The notes: generated by a model not told the origin, from the letters alone. A stretch of DNA of 64,000 bases from Sepioteuthis lessoniana (GCA_963585895.1 OY757917.1:105521435-105585434), one strand, 5' to 3'. Shown: positions 10,621 to 23,999, counted from the stretch's first letter. Numbers and translations: made by a program.

Positions 10621-11757
10621 ATCGTCATATTTTATATCTACTTCACTATGATGGTATGTATGTTTTTGTACACATACTATGCCTGTATTATGATCTACTG
10701 GTTGTTCGCCTATTCTATTTAAAGTCCCAAAGTTCTATGTCACTATATGTATTGTACTTTTACATTTAAGTCATTTTTGTTTGTATTTGAGTCATGTGGC
10801 TGATTTTTCGAACACTGGGAGCCAGAGTTCCCACCTCAGCTGAAAGAACCCCTTTTTTACCCGCGCTAAGGTTAATTCGGTTTGGACATGTGGTTTGAGT
10901 GAGATTCAGGGCAATCATTCGATGGCTGTATTTTAACCTCATCAATTGACGTCACATTTAAAGGTGAGTAGCAGAAGTTTCCTGACTGAACTGTTTTATC
11001 CCGTTCGTTGACCTGTGGGGTTCGTTCGCCCAGCATCTGGTGAAGCGCACCGATGACACGTCGGTTGATTCATTCGCCTTACTTCATATCCACCATGCTT
11101 TCCATGACTTCCGAGGTTTAACTTGTGAGGGGATTTTCTTCTTTTCTTTCTCCTTTTCATTTCTTTTTCTTCTATTACTCCTTATCCCCTTTCCCCGTAC
11201 AATCGTTCAGTTTTAACTTTGTATAACTCCACAATTAAGCCATTTTAAAAATTCACCCGGTGATTATTACGCCCATGCTTTTGGCCGGTATTTCTGGGTC
11301 ATCATATGTGCTTGTGCTTATTAAAGTAGACGACTAGTGGGAACTCTTTTTTGTAAGATTGTTAATCGTTAAAGATTATTTCTTTCTGGTTCCTGTTTTA
11401 TATCTGTTTCCGGAGACTATGTAAGCTATCCGTATTTACCGGATACTAGCAATCTTAAAGGTATTCGATTTTTATATCAACTAATGTATTCAAAGACTGT
11501 CTAAAATTTGTAACGGACATAAAAAAAATTATTTTAGCTTGCTTTATTAGTTAATTCACCTGAAAACTAGACTTCAAATTAATAGATTTGTCTTTTCATT
11601 TAAATCACAGACGATATTCAACAAAGATTTTAATTTCATAGCCAAAATAAAATCTAAAATATGTATTCAAAAAAGTGAAGTTAAAAGAGTAAAAATATTT
11701 GCTAAATATTATTTGTGGTTTAAATGAACAGACGAATCTATAAATATGAAGAATGGT
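10621..11757. other. Unclassified, possibly the upstream part of the LINE
   Basis: Continues past the endonuclease similarity. GC is locally higher at 10790-11120, but I recognise no domain. It could be a 5' untranslated region of the LINE or unrelated sequence. Confidence 0.3.
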
Positions 11758-12700
11758 TATATATATATATGGTGTTTTCATGTTATTTCTTTACGAAGAG
11801 TCAAAGGTTTGTTGAAAATCCTTAAAAGTAACAGTCCCTTTTTTGTTTGAAAAGGAATATCTAAAGCGTTGGTATGCCTCCTAATGTTATTATTAAGAAA
11901 AATGTTTAAAGCAGTTTGTATTGTTTTAAAACGAGATAATATATTTTGTGAACATACGATATCTTTGTGTGAGTATGTCATTATGTAGCAGCAATGTATA
12001 TTTATACGATAGTGTGTTTGTATATTGCTAAGTTTAATAATCAGCAGTAAGAAATGTTATACCAGTAGAGGTTGACCTATTGTAAAATAAACAAGGATTA
12101 TATTTTCTGTATTTGAAAGAGTTAAGAGATATTGAAACCGAATACGTTCTGAAGAAAATGAATATTGAAAAATAAGTGACATTCTCTTAATAGACATAAT
12201 GATGAAATGAAGCAAATCAGTATTGCATACTGGAATTATTCTGTATTACATCTGTGTATATATGATTCATATCGTCTCAAAACTTTTTAAAAATGAATTG
12301 ATTTATGATTCTCATTCGTTAAAAATGAATTTTTGATAATATAGAATGGAAAAGATCTTTAAAATATTTTGGATTTTGATACTTCAAACTTTTTATGTCA
12401 AATCAAATATTATTGTCTGCAATCTCAAAGAAAAGTCACATTCCAAATGAAGGCAATGATTGGTCAAAAAATACAAAATTACAGATGAAAAATAATTTTG
12501 GATTTTAGTTGATTGTTTTACGAATAAATTGATTTCTGCCTGGACTTGGGATTCTATGTTAAGAGTCTTCGATATGTGAAGGTCAAGGAGAATAAACCTT
12601 TATTTTTTTTTTGGCAGAGACGTGTCACAAAATTATTTTTTTTAAATTACGTGGGATGAAAATATTATTTAGGGAATTGTCAGAAGGATTCGAGGCAATA
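11758..12700. other. AT-rich unclassified sequence
   Basis: A short (AT)n at 11758-11770 and a minus-strand frame at 11778-11981 without recognisable similarity. Confidence 0.45.
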
Positions 12701-12701
12701 A

Positions 12702-12741
<40 letters not shown>

Positions 12742-12802
12742 CACGATGTTAAGAGTTAAAGAGAGACACAGAGAGGTAGAGGCACGATGATAACAGTTAA
12801 AG

Positions 12803-12855
<53 letters not shown>

Positions 12856-12912
12856 ACCAGAGGTAAGATAGGCACGATGATAAGAGTTACAGAGAGAGAG
12901 AGAGAGAGGGGG
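12701..12912. repeat. (GA)n/(GATA)n-rich degenerate microsatellite with a ~60-bp repeated block
   Basis: Long GAGA runs alternate with a GATA run. The phrase GGCACGATGATAAGAGTTA or a close variant recurs at about 12740, 12781 and 12872, so a larger unit containing both has been duplicated. Confidence 0.85.
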
Positions 12913-13429
12913 GTAAAAGCTATAAGAACAATACGGGAAAAACGAATGAGCAGGTAAACGGAAGGTAACCCCGAAATCTCAGCCATGGTAGCAGCAGACG
13001 GGCGCCTCAGTTAAATCATCAGTGAAAAAGCCTGACGAATGGTAAATGGCTGAATCAAACTCAAGCCGGAAGTCATTAAAATGGGTGAGGTATAGAAAAC
13101 AGTGGAAGGATATTAGTTCCAGACCAGCGGCAATGATGTGAAGACGTGTCGAAAAAGAGTTTTACGCCAGACGCAAAACTATGCAGACTAAACCAGTGGA
13201 CAAACATATTAGAACTACGAAAAATACAGGAAGACAATTCAAGGTCTGTGTCTGCTTTGTTTCCTCATAACGCAGTTGAATCAATTTTCTTTCTCCAGAA
13301 ATGAATAAAATTTCGTTTTACTGAACTAAGACAGAGTTTCGTATGTTAGTCAACTTTTCCCACGATGAGTTTACAACAGATCCGACTGTTAGTTAATTGC
13401 TCTTTTCAATATTCTCCATTGAATTTCTG
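12913..13429. other. Unclassified sequence
   Basis: Nothing recognised; moderate GC at 12950-13260. Confidence 0.4.
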
Positions 13430-14155
13430 GTGTTAAGAACTATATTTTTTCAGCTTCCAAAAAGATCTACGAGACCTAGTTGCTTTGATGGTAGATGTAA
13501 TTTGTGTCACGAAGGAAAGATACAAATTATGTTATACTTTGATCTTGGTAACCTATTAAATCAGAGATGTTATTTAATAGCTAGATGCAGGCATACAAAT
13601 AAATTAAAAATAAATATAAGTGAATGAATAAATAAATAAATAGATAAACAGAAAATGAATAACTATGATTTATTTAATTGGTAAATGAATTAGAATTTGA
13701 ATTTATATAAGTGATTTTTACTCTATTATTGTAATTCGGGGCTAAGGGTTACCATAATTAACAGTAGGTTTAGATTGATTAGTTAATTTTAATGGTAAAA
13801 ATTGATCTACTAAAATTAGATTGTCTGAATATTTTTTTATAAATGTTTGAATTTTTGGCATGTATTGTTGTAACTGTAAATTTTCCTGTTAAATTTGAAG
13901 TATGATGAAACCGGGTGTAGTTTTATGTGTCATCATAATTTAATACTTATTGTTACTTGAAAGTTAAGGCTTACTATAATACATAAGAGAAATAAGGGTC
14001 TTTTGTCTTAGACTGATTGTAAATGTAAAAAAAAAAAAAAATTCAATTCATTTCTTGTTTGATCTGAAGAAGTCCTGTTAATTTTTAGGGCATTGATTTT
14101 TATCAATGCTTTTAACATGATGGAAATAAATTTATTATCTTCATGTGATCGATTG
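13430..14155 (+). pseudogene. Penelope-like element 3' fragment
   Basis: The frame from 13430 carries KRSTRPSCFDGRCNLCHEGK ... LLNQRCYLIARCRHTNK and ends in a stop near 13625. It parallels the piece at 448-572. The stretch 14060-14150 reads as a GAAGAAGTCC... module followed by GATGGAAATAAATTTATTATCTTC, which looks like the non-coding 3' end of a Penelope-like element. No GIY-YIG core is intact. Family inference from the Cys-rich motif. Confidence 0.45.
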
Positions 14156-14159
14156 TTGT

Positions 14160-14494
14160 TTTTTTTTTAAGTGAATATATATCTTGAGATTGGATGTCGA
14201 GGTTTTATTTCGAACGCAACCTCTACATTTTAAACCAAAATCGGACTTTCACGAGCAAAGAAGAGGGAATATATAAAAACGATCCAAAACAAGGCTGTAA
14301 CTGCATCTGAACGGATATGGCATTCGTACAGATTAAACACCATACAATAGAGTCTGGTAGTATTGTGAGATACTGCTGGGGCGCCCTGGGTTAGTGATAA
14401 TGATTCTTCGGTCCCGAAACCATGCCTGAACCCAGGGTCATCATCTGATGAAGACTTTACTGGAAGCTAAGTTTCTTCTTTTGCGACAGTTTTT

Positions 14495-14500
<6 letters not shown>
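14160..14500. other. Unclassified sequence ending at a microsatellite
   Basis: Ends with TGATGAAGACTTTACTGGAA then a T-rich run into (AT)n, a layout reminiscent of a Penelope 3' end, but no coding similarity was seen. Confidence 0.25.

Positions 14501-14556
<56 letters not shown>
14501..14556. repeat. (AT)n microsatellite
   Basis: Uninterrupted AT dinucleotides. Confidence 0.95.
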
Positions 14557-14558
<2 letters not shown>

Positions 14559-15512
14559 CTTCCAACGTTTAGCGACACTTTTTCTCTACTAGCTCAAATA
14601 ATCAAGAACCATTGTGACATTTTAGCAGTAAACCGCACCTTTAAATGTACATCCAAGAACCTCGTATAGTGATCCATTATCGACCAAATAACCTAAGAAA
14701 TATTATTGGAAGCAACAACATTTCAAATGAGAACGTATGTCATAAGAAGCTCACAATTTAATCCATCAGATTTTGTCAACCAAGTGATATTAAGGACAAA
14801 CTATCGGGAAAATATTTCAAATCAATAAAGTCATTCACTATCTTAACGACTAAAAAGACTTCCATGCGCAAAAATCATTTTTTTCTGAAAGGCACACGCT
14901 TCCAAAAGTAATATAGTAGAAATTCAAAATGACCATTTTATTTATATTAGATAAATATAGAGAGCGAATCAAATTATAGTGAGTTAATGATTGTAAGAGA
15001 ACACTTCCACTCAAATTGTTTTAATTTTAACTGAGATGTAAAGTTCACTATCATAAAAAGAAGTGAAGAAGACACAAAACATACAACAATCAATTGAAAA
15101 AAGAACAAAACAAAATAGAAAAAAGCATGATGAACTGCTTGAATAAAAAGTAACATCATTTCGATTTGATATCAAAGTTGATTTACCAACTTTGAAATGA
15201 AAATTTACCAGTGACTTAATGATCACTGACATAAGCAAATCAACCAGCCGGTTGATTATCTGAAATGCACAGCGCCAGAATGTAATGAAAACCTCGGTAG
15301 TTTGGTGCTTTTATTAGAGATTTATAAAAGATCAATGGAATAAACTTACTAACAGGAAAATGATATTTATTCAATAAATGGATATGCTACGTCACCAGTA
15401 CATTTTTGTTCCCTCTCAACTCCTTGTAAAGCGTTCTGGAAAACAAACCCTCTTTTTCCTAAAAAAAAATGTTTCTTCTAAGGACGACCTAATATCGAAA
15501 CGAGTTCAGAAC
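14557..15512. other. Unclassified sequence
   Basis: No repeat or coding similarity recognised. Confidence 0.45.
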
Positions 15513-15561
15513 CAAAAAAAAAAAAAAAAAAAAAAAGAAATATCCCTATTTGGCTTATTTG

Positions 15562-15651
<90 letters not shown>

Positions 15652-15655
15652 TGTG
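15513..15655. repeat. Poly(A) tract and (AT)n(GT)n microsatellite
   Basis: A run of about 22 A (15514-15535), a short spacer, then AT dinucleotides (15565-15620) directly joined to GT dinucleotides (15621-15655). Confidence 0.95.
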
Positions 15656-16629
15656 ATCAAATAATGCTTGCATCCATTCCTGTTTAGTTACATTTTAGAT
15701 ATCCAGTATATAAAATAAGTTTTGAGTGCCGGAATATTAAGTAGCAACCCACACTAATTTAGTAAGTTAAACCACACAGAAAATCACTCGGTAAGAACCA
15801 AGATCAGTACTATGAAAAAGAAATAAGGAGCAACTTTAAAGTTAAATGTAAATGCATTTTATAATAATAGAAGAGATTTAACCCTACTTTTCAGCTTAAC
15901 GACAGAGAATTTGTTTGTCGAGTAATACTTACACTGACTTTTACTCATAATTGAGTTGCTTGATCGTGATGTTTCGAAGACTTGTTTTTTATGTCATGAG
16001 TTTTGACGCGGTAGTTATGAAGGCTTGTTTTTTTCTGTTAGTATAGCATAATCTTTCCCATTGTAATCTATTCGAAAGACATTTCCTCCCCTTTAAACTT
16101 TTCTAGTGACAATATTTCTTTCCTTTTGTTTTTGTCAGTACTAACTTTACTTCTACGTTCACACTGTCGACTATCAATAAACATATCAGTCAAAATCACA
16201 AAAAAAAAAGATTAAATAAAATAAACTTAGTCTTCTTCAATGTCAAGTCAAATTTTATCTTGAACGTACCGATCCTGATTGTTCAAGCATATCCCAACAA
16301 CATTACCACAAAATGTTGCGTGTCCTTTTTTTTTTTGTCTCAAACAAGAGACTTTAAAATTAAGTGGTAGAACTAGTATTGAAAGTTTCCACAATATATT
16401 TATTTCTCTTCCAAATATTTCGTGTATCGAATTTGATATGCATTTGCTATTCTGTACACAAGATCTTTGTCGGATATATCTTCTGGAAGAATGGTTAACA
16501 AGCCAAGCTAGCAGACTTTTGAATGTGAGTTCAAATTTCACTGATTACATTAATTTCATTTGGTACCTCATATTTATGGCAAATGTAACAAACTTAATAA
16601 AATTGATGACACGGAAATAATCCAAGTAG
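15656..16629. other. Unclassified sequence
   Basis: Overlapping frames on both strands at 16248-16620 show no recognisable similarity. Confidence 0.4.
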
Positions 16630-17060
16630 AAGGAGAGATTTATTGAGAAGCAAAGTCGACACTGTAGCGTTTCGGTTCAAATGAACCATCATCAGAACTA
16701 TGAGGGATGATGTTAGTGATGAGCATCTTTGCAGAATTTGATCGAAGTTGTGATTAGATTGAGAAATGTGTTGGGATAGTGCATTGTTTAAGTTACCAAT
16801 TCTTATGTCTCTTTTGTGTTCTTTCAAGCGTACGTGAAGGTTCCGAGATGTTTCACCAATATATTTTAATTTAAAACTCTTACAAGGAATACAATAAACA
16901 CTGCGTTTGAAAATATGTCGTGTTGAGAGCTAGAGTGTGCTAATTTGCGGATCGTTTTAGAGGGTAAAGAGGTAGTTTTGATATCGAGTTTATTTAAGTT
17001 GTTTATTTCTTTTGGTGTTATTGTTGTGGAATCATAATAGGTTTTTATCTCAGAGCTGTA
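16630..17060 (-). pseudogene. Penelope-like element: GIY-YIG endonuclease region and 3' end
   Basis: Minus-strand translation, in one or two frames, gives SSKTIRKLAHSSSQHDIFS, then a frame with VYCIPCKSFKLKYIGETSRN and LHVRLKEHKRDIRIGNLNN, then ALSQHISQSNHNFD. IPCKxxxxKYIGETxRxLxxRxxEHK is the signature of the GIY-YIG endonuclease of Penelope-like retroelements. It is followed by a 3' end reading GATGATGGTTCATTTGAACC and CAATAAATC. Frameshifts (for example after NFDQILQRC) show it is dead. The reverse transcriptase part is missing. Confidence 0.65.
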
Positions 17061-17084
17061 CGTATTTGTTCCTCGAAATATTTA

Positions 17085-17285
17085 AATGATGAATTCAACC
17101 TCATAGAAAACTCCTACCTTAACCTTCTTTTAGCCAAATCTTTTATACACTTTGTAAATCTAAAGCCCTCAAAATCCCTAATAGGAATCAACCTCAAACT
17201 AATACCCACTCACAATCTTATAAAACTAGTCCCCCCCATAGATTCAAAACTTTGCCAAACAATTCTCCTTCTCACAGCAAAATAA
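17085..17285 (+). pseudogene. Possible inverted Penelope-like fragment
   Basis: Plus-strand frame FNLIENSYLNLLLAKSFIHF ... IPTHNLIKLVPP abuts the minus-strand Penelope piece head to head. The wording resembles the region before the Cys-rich linker in these elements, and partial inverted arrays are known for Penelope-like elements. Weak similarity by eye only. Confidence 0.3.
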
Positions 17286-17289
17286 ACAA

Positions 17290-17878
17290 CTTAAATAAAC
17301 AACTGAATAAGTATTTGCCTTGTATTATATTTTGAATCAGCTAAATAAACCATAAGAATGGGAAAGATCAGAAAAATATAGAGCAAGATCACCTGAAGGT
17401 ATTGATGTGAAATTTGGTGCTTTCCTTTTTTGCTCCTGGCTAAAAACAGCAATTAACACACATAGGGAATGTTCTTTTAGCTTATTTATTTAGCAGTAAA
17501 TAAACTAAAAACATAATAAAAACTTTTTTCGTTTATAGCTAAATATTCGGTCCTCTTAAAATATTCCTAAAACAAACAATAATAAATTAATATATAAGAA
17601 CAAAATTTTAATGATAAACTGAGTCAACTATGTTGGGTTCTGTACGTATATGTTTTAAGAATGAAAATTACAACATCATTTCATAATTCTTTCTTCAATA
17701 TTGGGTTATTAAAAAGTATATTTCCTCTGCTTGGCTTATAAAATGTTATACCATTCATTTAAATAAACTATTTCTGTTTATCCTTGTTAATATTTCATTT
17801 AGCATTCTTTGAATTTCTTAGATAAAGTTTCTTTTATATTCCATATTTCTTTCAAGGGGATCATTTCAGCTGAAACTT
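17290..17878. other. AT-rich unclassified sequence
   Basis: Nothing recognised. Confidence 0.5.
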
Positions 17879-17879
17879 T

Positions 17880-18205
17880 TGCCTCAACCCAAGAAGTCCT
17901 GGTGGCAACACCCCACAAGACACCAGCTATACGGCCACTTGCCTCCCATCACAAAAACTATACAAGTTAGACGAACCAGACGCGCAGGACACTGCTGGAG
18001 AAGCAAGGACGACCTCATCAGTAATGTACTCCTATGGACCTCTGCATATGGCCAAGCAAAAGCAGGACAACCAGCTCGAACATACATACAGCAGCTATGT
18101 GAGGGTACGGGATGTAGCCCTGAAGACCTTCCAAAAGCGATGAACGATAGCGGGAAGTGGCGAGAGAGGGTCAGGGATATCCCTGCTAGCGGCGCGACAT
18201 GATGA
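17880..18205 (+). pseudogene. LINE family 1, C-terminal end (5'-truncated copy)
   Basis: One open frame of about 100 codons: KKSWWQHPTRHQLYGHLPP, then the RRAGHCWRSKDDLISNVLLW block, PARTYIQQLCEGTGCSPED and KWRERVRDIPASGAT before the stop. It is followed by a (GAT)n-like tail at 18200-18218. This is the extreme C-terminus of the same LINE as the minus-strand copies at 7.8 and 21.9 kb. The 5' truncation is typical of incomplete reverse transcription. Confidence 0.75.
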
Positions 18206-18224
18206 TTATGATGATGAGTCAAAG

Positions 18225-18355
18225 TATAAAGAGGGGAACAGACTTACGACATAGTGTCAATACAGGATGTAGCCTGGAGGACCTGCCAGGAGCGATGGAC
18301 AATAGAGACAGGTGGTGAGAGAGGCTCATGCTCGCAGAGAAACACGATGATGAAT
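18225..18355 (+). pseudogene. Second LINE family 1 tail directly downstream
   Basis: Repeats the end of the preceding fragment: the sequence around VNTGCSLEDLPGAMDNR-like codons and a GATGATGA tail. Two tails in tandem suggest insertion of one copy at the other's tail, or unequal duplication. Confidence 0.5.
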
Positions 18356-20170
18356 AGTTTAACGAGGGAAAGTAACAAACAATCACACTCTCCGATTCTA
18401 AGAGTAAATAGCAGCGCATTTAGAACATCTTAGCCATAGATTGTTAAGCGTAGGGCTATTAATTTCACCCAGTAAAAACTAAAAATGCTGCTGTAACTGA
18501 AAACGCTACACTATTATCAAACGATGTTGCAGTGACCGAAGAAACTTTGGCTTTTATTTATGTTGATTTTAATTCGTACAGTCTTCGTTTTTCTCGTATT
18601 CTACCTAGACGAGGATATTATCGTTTTGAAAATATAGAATAACCTTACTGCTGAAGAGTGGGAAAAAGAAAAGAAAAATCCGTAGAAAAAAAAAAAAAAA
18701 CTAAAACAATCTCAAAGAAGGACGGCAAAACCGCTAGCAGGATAACCGACCAAATATCGACGGCCTGGCGAGAATTTACAAAAGAACGACTTTCTTTACA
18801 ACTTTCAGTCACCTGTTGATGCTCTGCAATTGAGCTCTCTCTAGCTGGTATAAATCAATCGGCTCTCAAGAAAATTTCAAACATTTGTTAAAAAAATCGA
18901 TCTATTCCGTAAACTTTATTGAAGAAAAGTGTGTCCTGACAGAACAAACGATGAGACAGGGTGCTTTAAAGTGGTTCACGGAAATTTTAACCGACGTGGC
19001 CCTGTCAACGTTTGAAGACAGTTTGGAAACATGTCCTTCAATCGAGGAACTTACGGCTTACCATGTCATAAAATAATATGCTGAAGATAACGCTAACTCA
19101 TATTCAACACCGGAAAAAAGGGGAAAGAAACACAGAAAAAAATGTAAAAAAAATTTAAACAAGAAAAAGGTTTTCCCATAGGATCCCCGCTTTCCAAACA
19201 TCCATACAGAATATTTTCAAAGACTATTTCTTAGAAGACCTTCATTAAAATCTATAATAAGATTAACGGATATCCTTTTATAATCCGATCTCTTTACGAG
19301 AAAAAAGAAGTTAATGATCTTGTTTCCCTCAATGAGATAATGGTTCCTGTTGTGTCTAAAAAAAAAAGACGATTACGCGAAAATGAATCCCTGGATTTAT
19401 ACATTGCGACAAACTCTTTATGCTTTAATGATGACCCAAATTATATTAAAATTTGAGCCTAAAATCATACAATATAAAAACGCAAATGATACGGCGCGAG
19501 GATACATGTATATATATATATATTTGTTAAAATCACGTCAGCACTCGTTAAAATTTTCTAATTTGAAATATTATCATGTTCATATAAATTCCTGAGGGAA
19601 ATAAATAATTCCACCTCAGCTCTTTAGAGTAAATAGCAGCGTGTCTTCTTTTAATTACGGAATGTCACTTATTATGAATATATTCTTCTTTCACACCATA
19701 CACGGCTGTATTTTTCCGAGCCAATAAGCTGGATATAGTTTAACATGGCTACAGTTTGTATTTTGCATCCCACGTAGTTTGAGAGAGAAACAAAATGGAG
19801 AAACCAGCTGAAAAAGTAAATGTGATGAGTATCAGAAAATATTTTCTCGGAAAAAAACAAGTAACATTTTTATTGCATATATGACTTCATATTTGCAAAA
19901 TGATCCTTTGTTTGTTATCCCTCTTAGGACAACAATTTTTACTATAAAGTGACATCAATTTAAAAAAAAAAATCTTTGCATAATCTATATACACTATTAA
20001 TACAATATCTACATTCAAATCACATTCTTTTAAGCAATTTACTCAACAGTTCTCAAAAATTTTCTCTTAAATTCTTTTTCTTGCCATTGTTTCTGAAATA
20101 ATCTGATTTAATCATTAAATTTAGGAATGACTGAAGATATCGACTAAATTTTATTAGCAAAACTGAGCAA
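18356..20170. other. Unclassified sequence with one short open frame
   Basis: An open frame at 18885-19076 encodes 63 residues (SVNFIEEKCVLTEQTMRQGA ... CPSIEELTAYHVIK) with a less AT-biased, amphipathic composition than its surroundings. It could be an exon scrap or transposon remnant; I do not recognise it. A second frame at 19350-19595 shows nothing. Confidence 0.2.
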
Positions 20171-21062
<892 letters not shown>

Positions 21063-21064
21063 TA

Positions 21065-21359
21065 TCTTTTAATGTATGAAAATCAATTTTCGAAAGAATG
21101 TAATAATTTTAAAAGGAGGGAAATATTTCCTTAATTTCCTAAGCAAAAATGAGTTCTGTGGTATACTATGATAATCCTTTTTGACCTGAGTTTATAGGTT
21201 TAAATTACTGGAAATATTTTCTGAATTGCTCAAGCAAAGCTGAATTATCTGGTTGGCAGCGATTATCTGTGCATTATAGATTATATGTACTTATACATAG
21301 TCAAACACCATAAACTACAATATCGCATCTAAATGGGTTTCTCAAAATGTATTTACACA
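21065..21359. other. Unclassified sequence
   Basis: Nothing recognised. Confidence 0.45.
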
Positions 21360-21560
21360 AAACATCTTCTACAGAGAGTATATGAGGCAAAGTCAATCAA
21401 GTAGCGTAAAGCTGATTTGATTTCAGATTTTTCTTCTCCTAGACAGGTTGCCTAATCAAGACTAAAAATAAAATCTTCCGAAATATTTACTCGTTCCTAA
21501 GGATTAGGGGTGAAAGATGAATCTTTTCGAAAGGATATCCTCAGTATAACTAAATAGTAT
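21360..21560 (-). mobile_element. Strongly diverged SINE family A-like fragment
   Basis: GATTTGATTTCAGATTTTTC, then TTCTCCTAGACAGGTTGCC, AATCAAGACTAAA and ATTTACTCGTTCC follow the same order as the 3' half of family A copies, with many changes. Confidence 0.35.
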
Positions 21561-21837
21561 CAGGTGTTTAGGCACTACTTCTGAGCACGGGTTAATGCAG
21601 GCTCACGTATTTGTTGTATTAGCCCCAGTTTAAATTTTTCGTGGACTCATAGTACCAGTAAGTATTTTATGGGTCAAAATAAAAATGTTTAGTAATAGAG
21701 AGGAATACTTAAAACTTTACCGTTGCGCACGTTATTTGTCTTAAGAATATTTGCTTGAAGCTATAATTGTCTTCAAATGAAAGAGTGTAAAATAATCATT
21801 CATTGTCATAACTGCCTGGTCTAGTCTGATCAGGAGT

Positions 21838-22200
21838 GGTGGGCTTCCATCCATGGGTCAAATCATCATCATGTCGTGCCGCCCGAACGGATATTCCTGA
21901 CCCTCTCTCGCCACTTCTCCCTACGTTCATCGCCTCTAGCAGGACTTCAGGGCTACAACCAGTATCCTCACAGAGCTGCTGTATGTATGTTCTAGCTGGT
22001 CGTCCTGCTTTTGATCGGCCATATGTGGGGTTCCATTAGAGTACATCCCTTATGCGCTCGTCCCTGCTTCTCTAGTAGTGTCCTGCATGTCTGGTTCGTC
22101 TAACTTGGTTAGTTTTTGTGATGGGAGGTAGGTGGCCGTATAGTTGGTGCTTTGTAGAGTGTTGCCTCAAAGACCTGTTCAATATTGCTCGCTGCATTCT
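21838..22200 (-). pseudogene. LINE family 1, C-terminal end, 5'-truncated
   Basis: Minus-strand equivalent of 17880-18205: the tail (ATCATCATCATG-like on plus), ARTYIQQLCEDTGC, AGHYWRSRDERI and YGHLPPITKT codons, ending upstream near 22200 at SWRQH-like codons. A frameshift and a stop lie near 22035. Confidence 0.7.
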
Positions 22201-22204
22201 TTAA

Positions 22205-22954
22205 AAAATGGGTCAAATAGTTATGTTTAAATATATCCGTATTTGATATGAACGAGCATGGAAAAAACTACCGCTTTCAAAAAATCAGATAAAAATGTAT
22301 ATATTAATATGCAATAAAGGCAATTCCCTAACCTTTAGACATAAAATAACTCGAGACGGATTGACATGCTATAAAACTCAATTAATCCATAAATAATCTT
22401 TGTTTAAATTAAAATTTCATTCTATATCAGTCTGTACAAATAGAAGTGAATTATTCATAAACTTTCTCTTTCTACAAGCTTTTTAGTGTTCTAAAATAAT
22501 TTACACGTATTTTTGGAACCTAAACTTACCGATTTCTGCCAGATTCCTTAACTTCTTGTTTTTCTTCAAAAGTACAGAATCCTACTGGTCGGGATAATCG
22601 ACGCTTGTTCGAGCACCATGATTAATTGACAGCCCCTATCGACCGATCATCTTCCATATCTGTGAGTTCAACGTTCTTCCTATTGTTCCCGCGGGAATGT
22701 AAAACGAGGTAAGGCATCCGGAAAAAGTCGAACCTTTAATTTCGATAGCCTCCAGATTTTACTCTGAAGAAACCTTCGGTGAATGTGGTCTATGATTAAA
22801 GAAGTATTGCATGCCTGCGCTAGAGGGTTATGAACATCCGGGGGAATTATCGCATCACCCTGACAATATTCCAATAAAGAAAAGAGGAAAATAGTTTGTC
22901 TATGAGAGGGAAGCAATCATTGGTTTTCAGTCAGTGATGTAGAAATCGAAGAAA

Positions 22955-22955
<1 letters not shown>
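22205..22955. other. Unclassified; GC-richer island at 22555-22935
   Basis: Composition rises clearly between 22555 and 22935. A minus-strand frame (22916-22680) of 78 residues includes IIPPDVHNPLAQACNTSL and FLQSKIWRLSKLKVRLFPD, with fairly coding-like composition. I recognise neither a family nor splice sites. It may be an old unclassified repeat or an exon remnant. Confidence 0.25.
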
Positions 22956-22956
<1 letters not shown>

Positions 22957-22990
<34 letters not shown>

Positions 22991-23004
22991 ATATATATAT
23001 TCTG

Positions 23005-23053
<49 letters not shown>
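22957..23053. repeat. Interrupted (AT)n microsatellite
   Basis: Three AT blocks separated by GTGT and TTCTGCAA. Confidence 0.95.
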
Positions 23054-23055
<2 letters not shown>

Positions 23056-23539
23056 TAGCAGAATACCTGACGTAGCAAAGAATAAAATTAATATCCTTAA
23101 GCAGGTTTTATTAAAAGAAATGTTATTCGACAAGAGCATTTGAAGATATTCTTCGTAAGTAGACATATTATTGAACGATTTTATTGAACTAAGACTCCAA
23201 AATTGTTCTTATAAAATGAAGCTGATTAGAATTATTACGCACAATGTGCTGGCTGTATCACCAATAGAGGAGTAAAATATCCTGTAAAAAGAAAGGAGTA
23301 TTCTGAGTTTAGGACTAAATTGCAGCTCATAGTAAGCTTTCATTTCTGGAGATTTGAAAAGTGTGATGTCACCCTATTCATTGCTGTTGCTTCCAATTCA
23401 GTTCTGATACCGAGTGTTAGTAATTGTTTAGGTCCCCTCTATTGGTCCAATAGATCTGTTTAAAAATTATTTCTATTCAGGTGGACCAAGTTCAAAAACC
23501 AAAAGAAGAAAAACACAAAATAATGAAAGCCCAGTCGGC

Positions 23540-23995
23540 TGGAACTGTAGAATACAACAACTGGATAAGACTCTCCAAAAGTGTCGCGGATATGAAATCA
23601 AACCATCTGATGTTTAAGCTCCAGTTAGTCTCGCTTTGGGTGATATAGAGTATCTCTTCATTATCCTTGCTCCCTGATCCAATTAATAGACATTTCAACT
23701 CTGTGCAAACAAATCATTTATGTTAAACCGATTGTTAGAAATAAAACTGTTTGACTATTTAACTATGTATAAACAAATGATTGTGAAATTGTTAGTGACA
23801 CATTGAAATACTTGAAGCTTTTTGACTGTGTGCAAATAAGGGAACAAAGCGGAATAGAATGCTTACTGATAAATTGCAGTCCTTGTAACCAATTCACAGT
23901 GTGCAAGTGAATGATTAATATCAAATAGAGTTATTAATGTTTGATCGCAATAATTGAAAACATTCTACTGTATAAGCAAAATCAATACTAGTATG
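23540..23995 (-). mobile_element. Diverged composite repeat D (module plus array remnant)
   Basis: CAGTCGGCTGGAACTGTAGAATACAACAACTGG ... (23531-23563) then GGATATGAAATCAAACCATCTGATG match the module of the copies at 37.0 and 47.3 kb. From about 23720 on, AACTGTTTGAC..TTTAACTATGTATAAACAAAT repeats recall the associated ~50-bp array. Confidence 0.45.
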
Positions 23996-23999
23996 CGAA

